Below, in pieces: positions 1 to 6,669 of a DNA stretch of 6,669 nt. The translations under genes and the position numbers were made by a program. The notes beneath the pieces were generated by a model. The model made no database searches. It saw only the letters and a list, made by a program, of their open reading frames with translations, and had not been told where the DNA came from. The stretch covers positions 1-6,669 of the forward strand of contig CANLTP010000052.1 in assembly GCA_947494085.1 (NCBI GenBank), written 5' to 3'. The stretch comes from Actinomycetota bacterium. GTDB taxonomy: Bacteria > Actinomycetota > Actinomycetes > Nanopelagicales > Nanopelagicaceae. Within the stretch, counting starts at the first letter, position 1; each line of letters opens with the position of its first letter.

Positions 1-19
1 CTGGTGAATTATCTCCCAT
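1..19 (-). CDS. Probable 5' end of a further operon gene (partial, unidentified)
   Basis: Read on the minus strand, an ATG follows the purD TAA stop with no gap and opens a frame reading M-G-D-N-S-P before the window ends. An AGAAGGG purine run inside the last purD codons lies 7 bases before this ATG and could serve as its ribosome binding site. The same TAAATG junction is used between fba and purA in this run, which supports a real start. Six residues are too few to identify a family. Another purine gene would be a natural guess from context, but nothing visible shows it. Confidence 0.4.
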
Positions 20-2547
<2,528 letters not shown>

Positions 2548-3582
2548 TTAGGCGCGTAAAGAAGTGCCGGTTGAACGAAGATCTTCGCAAGCAAGAAGAA
2601 CGCGAGCAGCAATACCAGCTTCTGCAGCTTTGCCCCATGCGCGTGGATCGTATGCTTTTTTATTTCCAACTTCGCCATCGATCTTTAGAACACCGTCATA
2701 ATTTTTCATGACGTGATCAACGATTGGGCGAGTAAATGCATATTGGGTATCGGTATCGATATTCATCTTAATTACACCGTAATCAAGGGCTTCGCGGATT
2801 TCAGAAAGTAGTGAGCCAGAACCACCGTGAAATACCAAGTCCATTGGCTTTGAACCAGCAGCAAGACCGTGCTTTGCAGCAACTGCATCTTGAAGGGTTT
2901 TTAGAATTGCAGGTTGTAGAACAACGTTTCCTGGCTTGTAAACACCGTGAACGTTTCCGAATGTTGCAGCGACCATATAGCGACCGCGTTCGCCCATTCC
3001 CAAAGTTTCAACTGTCATAAGTGCATCTTCAGGTGTGGAGTAAAGCTTTGCATCGTGCTTGGCTTCGATGCCATCTTCTTCGCCACCAACAACACCGATT
3101 TCAATTTCAAGCAGTGTGCGGGCAGCAGCTGACTTAGTAATTAATTCATCTGCGATTGACATGTTCTCTGGCATTGAAACTGCTGAGCCATCCCACATGT
3201 GAGAACTAAATAGTGGACCTTTGCCATCTTTAATTCTTTGTGCCCCAAGATCTAGAAGTGGACGCATGAAGCCATCCAACTTTTCAACTGGGCAGTGATC
3301 GGTATGTATTGCAATATTAACGTTGTAATTCTTCGCAACGATGTGTGCATATTCAGCGAGGGCAACTGCGCCGTCGACCATGTTCTTAACTGTTGAACCT
3401 GAAAGGTATTCCGCTCCGCCCCAAGAAATTTGGACGATGCCGTCAGATTTTGCTTCTGCAAAACCACGAAGAGCGCCGATTAACGTCTGTGATGATGAAA
3501 CGTTGATTGCCGGATATGCAAAAGCTTTCGCTTTCGCCTTGTCCAACATTTCGGCATAAATTTCCGGGGTTGCTATTGGCAT
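2548..3582 (-). CDS. fba: Class II fructose-bisphosphate aldolase
   Basis: This zinc-dependent aldolase interconverts fructose 1,6-bisphosphate with glyceraldehyde 3-phosphate and dihydroxyacetone phosphate in glycolysis and gluconeogenesis. The protein has 344 aa, the same length as the M. tuberculosis enzyme, and begins with the same MPIATPE. Catalytic Asp95 and zinc ligand His96 sit in HTDHCP (93-98), and the other ligands are His212 in GNVHG and His252 in HGGSGS. The phosphate-binding NIDTDTQYAFTRP stretch follows. EIEIGVVGGEEDG is at about 159-171. I chose the ATG at 3582 over an in-frame start at 3642. It has GGGAGAAG just upstream, it matches the family N-terminus, and the extra 20 residues look like untranslated leader. 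It is the first gene of the minus-strand run leading into purA. Confidence 0.97.
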   Translation of the reverse strand: MPIATPEIYAEMLDKAKAKAFAYPAINVSSSQTLIGALRGFAEAKSDGIVQISWGGAEYLSGSTVKNMVDGAVALAEYAHIVAKNYNVNIAIHTDHCPVEKLDGFMRPLLDLGAQRIKDGKGPLFSSHMWDGSAVSMPENMSIADELITKSAAARTLLEIEIGVVGGEEDGIEAKHDAKLYSTPEDALMTVETLGMGERGRYMVAATFGNVHGVYKPGNVVLQPAILKTLQDAVAAKHGLAAGSKPMDLVFHGGSGSLLSEIREALDYGVIKMNIDTDTQYAFTRPIVDHVMKNYDGVLKIDGEVGNKKAYDPRAWGKAAEAGIAARVLLACEDLRSTGTSLRA

Positions 3583-3586
3583 TTTC

Positions 3587-3593
3587 TTCTCCC
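3587..3593 (-). promoter_or_regulatory. Ribosome binding site that fixes the fba start
   Basis: On the minus strand a GGGAGAA purine run precedes the ATG at 3582 by a few bases. It is the only good Shine-Dalgarno-like run near the candidate starts, and it selects the 344-aa product over the longer reading frame from 3642. Confidence 0.75.
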
Positions 3594-3707
3594 AAATCAA
3601 GTGGTTTGTTACTAAGGCTGGCGTAAATCTCTGGCCGGGCACTTCGATGGGCTGCGGTGAGGCTTACGGCATATCCCACCACATTTTGGGGCGGATTGGA
3701 AAACCGT

Positions 3708-3721
3708 GCGCCTAATGGCGC
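3708..3721. repeat. Palindrome GCGCC-TAAT-GGCGC
   Basis: A perfect 5-bp inverted repeat around a 4-base AT centre, in the divergent fba/acs intergenic region. The geometry would suit a dimeric repressor or activator site, or a small hairpin in the leader of the downstream small ORF. No regulator can be named from the sequence, and a 5-bp arm can arise by chance. Confidence 0.4.
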
Positions 3722-3729
3722 GATTTATC

Positions 3730-3742
3730 TGGGATTAACCCA
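3730..3742. repeat. Palindrome TGGG-ATTAA-CCCA
   Basis: A perfect 4-bp inverted repeat around ATTAA, eight bases after the GCGCC palindrome and about 15 bases before the strong Shine-Dalgarno run. It is short enough to be chance. Its place between a palindrome and a ribosome binding site makes it a candidate regulatory element. Confidence 0.3.
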
Positions 3743-3756
3743 AGCCAAAAAAGCTT

Positions 3757-3764
3757 AGGAGGTG
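3757..3764 (+). promoter_or_regulatory. Near-perfect Shine-Dalgarno sequence AGGAGGTG
   Basis: Eight consecutive bases complementary to the conserved 3' end of bacterial 16S rRNA (the CACCUCCU region). It is the strongest ribosome binding site in the window. The first ATG downstream is at 3775, 12 bases after GGAGG, which is longer than ideal. It does not serve acs, whose start is more than 260 bases away. Confidence 0.55.
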
Positions 3765-3774
3765 GTTTAGAGCG

Positions 3775-3939
3775 ATGGTTCCAAGGTTGCTATTGACGAT
3801 CATTTTTCCGACCCGGCCAACTGCTTTGATTGCGACGGTTAAAACGTGCAGATTAGTGATTACATTTATGAAAAATCCCAAGTTATTGCTCCTTAGTTAT
3901 CCTTATTTATTAATGGTTTTGCTTGCTTGGGAAAGATAG
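3775..3939 (+). CDS. Candidate small hydrophobic protein or leader peptide (54 aa)
   Basis: An ATG preceded by AGGAGGTG opens a 54-codon frame ending in TAG, 88 bases before the acs ATG. The predicted peptide begins MVPRLLLTIIFPTRP and ends LLMVLLAWER. It is rich in leucine (13 of 54), has seven Lys/Arg and one acidic residue, and shows two hydrophobic stretches (about 5-11 and 37-51), so a small membrane peptide is possible. I do not recognise a family. It could be a real small protein, a leader peptide that affects acs, or an accidental frame behind a chance Shine-Dalgarno run. The long 12-base spacing weakens the case. Confidence 0.3.
   Translation: MVPRLLLTIIFPTRPTALIATVKTCRLVITFMKNPKLLLLSYPYLLMVLLAWER
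3891..3910 (+). repeat. Imperfect 10-base tandem repeat
   Basis: Two adjacent decamers, CCTTAGTTAT and CCTTATTTAT, differ at one base. They lie within the small ORF and 118 bases before the acs start. The period of about one helical turn would suit tandem protein binding, but AT-rich sequence gives such repeats easily. Confidence 0.35.
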
Positions 3940-4014
3940 AGAGTTTGCGCTCAAAGATTTGGTGCTGACAAAAAAATCTTGGACAAAGTTATGGTGTGCA
4001 AAACTTTTCGCTGG

Positions 4015-4020
4015 TAACCT
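4015..4020 (+). promoter_or_regulatory. acs: Candidate -10 element for leaderless acs transcription
   Basis: TAACCT fits the actinobacterial TANNNT -10 pattern and ends seven bases before the A of the acs ATG at 4028, the spacing expected if transcription starts at or next to the start codon. No Shine-Dalgarno run precedes this ATG, which agrees with a leaderless message. No good -35 hexamer is visible 16-19 bases upstream. Confidence 0.45.
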
Positions 4021-4027
4021 TAAAAAC

Positions 4028-5980
4028 ATGACGGCTCTGGAAAATCTTGGCTCGGAAGATCGCAAATTTCCGCCATCTGCAGAATTCGCAGCAAAAGCAA
4101 ATGCGCAAGCCGAAATTTATGAGCGAGCAAAAGCAGATCGCTTAAAGTTTTGGGAAGATGCTGCAAGCCAACTGCATTGGGAGAAGAAGTGGGACACCGT
4201 CCTGGATTGGCAATTGCCTTTTGCTAAATGGTTTGTTGGCGGAAAGATAAATGCTTGCTACAACGCCGTAGATCGAAATGTAATTGAGGGTCGTGGTGAC
4301 CGAGTTGCATTTTATTTTGAAGGCGAACCTGGCGATACTCGCACAATCACATATTCCGATTTGTTGCGCGAAGTTTCAAAGTTAGCCAATGCCCTGACCG
4401 AAATGGGAATTACTTCGGGCGATCGCGTCGCAATTTATTTACCAATGATTCCAGAAGCTGCAATTGCAATGTTGGCATGTGCTCGAATTGGTGCGATGCA
4501 TTCAGTTATCTTTGGTGGTTTCTCGGCTGATGCCGTAACTGTTCGCAACAATGATGCCAAGGCAAAGTTAGTGATCACGGCAGATGGTGGATTTAGAAAA
4601 GGCGCAGCTTTTGCTCTGAAACCAACGGTTGATACCGCCCTTGCTGGTTCACCAACAGTTGAAAAGGTTTTAGTCGTAAAGCGCACTGGCCAAGAAACTG
4701 CAATGCAAGCCGGTCGCGATATTTGGTGGCATGACGCCGTTGATCACCAATCCGAAAAGCATGTTGCACAAGGTTTCGATAGCGAGCACGGCTTATTTAT
4801 TCTTTACACATCTGGCACAACTGCGAAGCCAAAAGGGATTTATCACACGACCGGCGGCTACTTAACGCAAGCAGCGTTCACTCACAAGATGGTCTTTGAT
4901 TTAAAAGCAGAGACTGATGTTTATTGGTGCACTGCAGATATTGGTTGGGTTACTGGGCATTCATATGTTGTTTATGGACCGCTAACAAATGGTGCAACCC
5001 AAGTTATGTATGAGGGAACTCCTGATACTCCAAACAAATCCCGAATGTTTGAAATCATTGAGAAATACAAGGTTTCGATTCTTTATACCGCACCAACTCT
5101 GATTCGCACTTGGATGAAGTGGGGTGATGAATTTCCAAATGGTTGTGATCTCTCATCACTTCGCTTACTAGGTTCAGTTGGTGAGCCAATTAATCCAGAA
5201 GCTTGGATGTGGTACCGCGAAGTTATTGGTGGAAATCGTTGTCCGATTGTTGATACTTGGTGGCAGACCGAAACTGGTGCAATCATGATTTCACCACTGC
5301 CTGGTGTTACTGAAACAAAACCTGGTTCTGCAATGCGTGGACTTCCAGGAATTGGTGCACGTGTGATTGATGAAAAAGGTGTTGACGTTCCACTTGGTGG
5401 CGGCGGATACCTAGCGCTAACTGAACCTTGGCCTTCAATGTTGCGTGGAATTTGGGGCGAGGAAGAGCGTTACAAAGAGACTTACTGGTCACGTTTCCCT
5501 GGAAAATATTTTGCGGGCGATGGTGCAAAAATTGATAGCGACGGTGCAATCTGGTTGCTTGGTCGCGTTGATGATGTGATGAATGTTTCTGGCCACCGAA
5601 TTTCAACAACTGAAGTTGAATCTGCACTTGTATCGCACGAATCTGTTGCTGAAGCTGCCGTTGTTGGAGCCAAAGATGAAATGACTGGCCAGGGAATTGT
5701 GGCCTTCGTAATTATGCGAGGTGGTGTTGAGAGCCTTAATGGCGACGCACTTGTAAAACAATTACGCGATCATGTTGCAAAAGAGATTGGCCCGATCGCA
5801 AAACCACGTCAGATAATTGTGGTTGCTGAACTTCCAAAGACTCGCAGCGGAAAGATTATGCGCAGATTGCTGCAAGATGTTGCTGAAAACCGCGCAGTTG
5901 GCGATTCAACAACCCTCGCTGACCCAAATATTATGAAGTTGATCAGCGAAGGTTTAAAGAGTGGAAAGAGCGAAGATTAG
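4028..5980 (+). CDS. acs: Acetate--CoA ligase (acetyl-CoA synthetase)
   Basis: Acs activates acetate with ATP to acetyl-AMP and transfers it to CoA, feeding acetate into central carbon metabolism. The product is 650 aa, close to the E. coli and Salmonella enzymes (652 aa). Visible motifs in order are the phosphate loop YTSGTTAKPKG (260-270), WCTADIGWVTGHSY, the acetate-pocket DTWWQTETG (409-417), the hinge GRVDDVMNVSGHRIS (512-526), and PKTRSGKIMRR with the adenylation lysine at 609. That lysine is the known acetylation target in Salmonella (K609), so post-translational control is plausible. The phosphate loop has Ala266 where many relatives have Gly. I chose the ATG at 4028. A TTG at 3923 would add 35 residues with no family counterpart, and no ribosome site supports it. 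The stop overlaps cvpA tail to tail. Confidence 0.96.
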   Translation: MTALENLGSEDRKFPPSAEFAAKANAQAEIYERAKADRLKFWEDAASQLHWEKKWDTVLDWQLPFAKWFVGGKINACYNAVDRNVIEGRGDRVAFYFEGEPGDTRTITYSDLLREVSKLANALTEMGITSGDRVAIYLPMIPEAAIAMLACARIGAMHSVIFGGFSADAVTVRNNDAKAKLVITADGGFRKGAAFALKPTVDTALAGSPTVEKVLVVKRTGQETAMQAGRDIWWHDAVDHQSEKHVAQGFDSEHGLFILYTSGTTAKPKGIYHTTGGYLTQAAFTHKMVFDLKAETDVYWCTADIGWVTGHSYVVYGPLTNGATQVMYEGTPDTPNKSRMFEIIEKYKVSILYTAPTLIRTWMKWGDEFPNGCDLSSLRLLGSVGEPINPEAWMWYREVIGGNRCPIVDTWWQTETGAIMISPLPGVTETKPGSAMRGLPGIGARVIDEKGVDVPLGGGGYLALTEPWPSMLRGIWGEEERYKETYWSRFPGKYFAGDGAKIDSDGAIWLLGRVDDVMNVSGHRISTTEVESALVSHESVAEAAVVGAKDEMTGQGIVAFVIMRGGVESLNGDALVKQLRDHVAKEIGPIAKPRQIIVVAELPKTRSGKIMRRLLQDVAENRAVGDSTTLADPNIMKLISEGLKSGKSED

Positions 5981-5992
5981 TTAAAGCTCTTT
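5965..5992. terminator. Possible bidirectional terminator hairpin across the convergent stops
   Basis: AAAGAGC (5965-5971) and GCTCTTT (5986-5992) form a perfect 7-bp inverted repeat with a 14-base loop containing both the acs TAG and the cvpA TAA. The symmetry lets it form in either transcript. No clear T-run follows on either strand, so it would be a non-canonical terminator at best. It could also be a stability element or a by-product of the two coding tails. Confidence 0.35.
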
Positions 5993-6465
5993 ACCTTCTC
6001 GGTTACGCTTTTAATTAAAGTTGGTGTGTATTGCTCAACTTTTTGATAAATCTTGCTATCCGGAATGTTTTTATCAGCCCATTGCCATGGGGTTGCCAGA
6101 CAGACAACTGCAATTAAATAAGCCATCAGCGCGGTGCGAAGAATTGAGAATGCGGCGCCCAATAGCGAATCCAGCCATTTAAATGGGCCAAAGAGAATTG
6201 TTTTATGAAAGAACTCGGCAAATTTTCCAAGTAGCCACTGACCAATAACTGATCCGGCAGAGATTGCTAAGAGAAGCAGCGCGAATTTAGTTAATACGCC
6301 TTCCCACTCTTTGAGGTAATTCCAAGCGAGAGCTAAACCTAAAACTCCACCACCAACATAGCCGATGAGAGAGAAAATTGATTTTAGAAATCCGGCCTTA
6401 TAACCACGGTAAAACGAGACCAAAATTAAGATCGCAAGTCCGATATCTACCCAGTTGTATTTCAT
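5977..6465 (-). CDS. CvpA-family integral membrane protein (no protease domain)
   Basis: This 162-aa protein has four predicted membrane helices at about 5-19, 30-48, 58-80 and 98-123. It has the N-terminal W-V-D-I pattern followed by YRGYKAGF, and L-D-S-L-L-G-A-A-F before the last helix, both typical of CvpA-like domains. The family is named for colicin V production, but its direct role is poorly defined. In Mycobacterium a similar domain anchors the periplasmic serine protease MarP. Here only a tail of about 38 residues follows the fourth helix, so no protease domain is present. The ATG lies in an ATGA overlap with the upstream thioredoxin-like gene, with AGGA nine bases before it, so translation is probably coupled. 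The TAA overlaps the acs stop on the opposite strand. The family call is from pattern and context, not a search. Confidence 0.8.
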   Translation of the reverse strand: MKYNWVDIGLAILILVSFYRGYKAGFLKSIFSLIGYVGGGVLGLALAWNYLKEWEGVLTKFALLLLAISAGSVIGQWLLGKFAEFFHKTILFGPFKWLDSLLGAAFSILRTALMAYLIAVVCLATPWQWADKNIPDSKIYQKVEQYTPTLIKSVTEKVKSFN

Positions 6466-6668
6466 AACTTTATTCCTAAATATTTTTCGACCTCAGAAAA
6501 CAACTGATCTTTAGAGTTCAAGACACCGATATGACGATAAACAACCTTGCCATCCAAATCCAAATACCAGGTGATGGGAACTCCTAATCCAAAAGTGCTC
6601 TTCGTGGATCCATCTCTGTCGTAAAGATTCGGCCAGGTCATTCCTTGCTCGACAATGAATTTTCGTGC
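6462..6668 (-). CDS. TlpA/thioredoxin-like protein, C-terminal part (partial)
   Basis: The minus-strand frame entering from the right edge gives the last 68 residues of a protein that starts outside the window. It reads MTWPNLYDRDG, then FGLGVPITWYLDLDGKVVYRHIGVL. The pattern G-V-P-I-T, a beta strand, D-x-D-G and R-H-I-G is the usual C-terminal half of TlpA/ResA-type thioredoxin folds, with Pro31 of the fragment as the likely cis-proline. The redox CXXC motif and any signal peptide would lie beyond the edge. Such proteins usually act outside the cytoplasmic membrane on disulfides or haem proteins. The TGA overlaps the cvpA ATG by four bases, implying co-translation. A peroxiredoxin-like relative cannot be excluded from the fragment alone. 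Confidence 0.75.
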   Translation of the reverse strand, partial: ARKFIVEQGMTWPNLYDRDGSTKSTFGLGVPITWYLDLDGKVVYRHIGVLNSKDQLFSEVEKYLGIKL

Positions 6669-6669
6669 G

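Larger units (their letters stand above)
3583..4027. other. Divergent intergenic region between fba and acs
   Basis: This 445-base stretch separates the minus-strand fba run from plus-strand acs, so it should carry both promoters. It contains two short palindromes (3708-3721 and 3730-3742), a strong plus-strand Shine-Dalgarno sequence leading into a 54-codon ORF, a tandem 10-base repeat (3891-3910), and a TAACCT hexamer just before acs. I looked for a TANNNT/-35 pair reading toward fba and found none convincing. No tRNA or recognised riboswitch fold was seen. Confidence 0.8.

Noticed and set aside
3583..3642. Upstream in-frame start for fba giving a 364-aa protein
   Set aside because: The actinobacterial family begins at MPIATPE, which is preceded by a good GGGAGAA run. 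The extra 20 residues are leader sequence read in frame.
3443..3682. 79-aa minus-strand frame overlapping the fba start
   Set aside because: Two thirds of it is fba read in another frame, no ribosome site precedes its GTG start, and the fba product explains the conservation.
3640..3900. Possible riboswitch, tRNA or structured RNA in the intergenic region
   Set aside because: No cloverleaf, no recognised riboswitch core and no long stem was found. Only 4-5 bp palindromes are present.
3923..4027. Longer acs reading frame starting at TTG 3923 (35 extra residues)
   Set aside because: No ribosome site precedes the TTG, the added residues do not resemble Acs N-termini, and the 4028 start gives the family length with the catalytic lysine at 609.
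5307..5627. 106-aa open frame antisense to acs
   Set aside because: It lies wholly inside acs, has the low-complexity Gln/His-rich look of an antisense shadow, and shows no ribosome site or family resemblance.

Overview
This window is chromosomal housekeeping DNA. It most likely comes from a low-GC actinobacterium. The class II aldolase has the actinobacterial length (344 aa) and N-terminus (MPIATPEIYAEML), with zinc ligands at the same residue numbers as the Mycobacterium tuberculosis enzyme. An acetyl-CoA synthetase next to CvpA-family and TlpA-like genes also recalls the actinobacterial acs-marP-tlpA neighbourhood. The DNA is clearly AT-richer than in most Actinobacteria, which would suit the freshwater acI/Nanopelagicales lineages, but that placement is inference.

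Left half, minus strand (about 1-3582): a tightly packed run in the order fba, purA, purD, then probably the first codons of a further gene at the window edge. All junctions are zero-gap or overlapping: TAAATG between fba and purA, TTGA between purA and purD, and TAAATG again after purD. This points to one transcript. It links a glycolytic/gluconeogenic aldolase with one step of IMP synthesis (PurD) and the first committed step from IMP to AMP (PurA).

Middle (3583-4027): a 445-base divergent intergenic region between fba and acs. It holds two short palindromes, a near-perfect Shine-Dalgarno sequence in front of a 54-codon hydrophobic small ORF, a 10-base imperfect tandem repeat, and a TANNNT -10-like hexamer placed so that acs mRNA could be leaderless. 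I found no convincing promoter for fba.

Right half: acs on the plus strand (650 aa), which converts acetate to acetyl-CoA. It meets a minus-strand pair tail to tail. That pair is a TlpA/thioredoxin-like gene (3' end only) and a four-helix CvpA-family membrane protein, translationally coupled through an ATGA overlap. The stop codons of acs and cvpA overlap by 4 bases inside the loop of a 7-bp perfect inverted repeat.

No RNA gene, mobile element, CRISPR array or phage signal was seen. The main genes look intact and ordinary. The items most worth following up are the small ORF with its strong ribosome binding site, the stand-alone CvpA protein in a place where relatives carry the MarP protease, and the regulatory architecture around acs.
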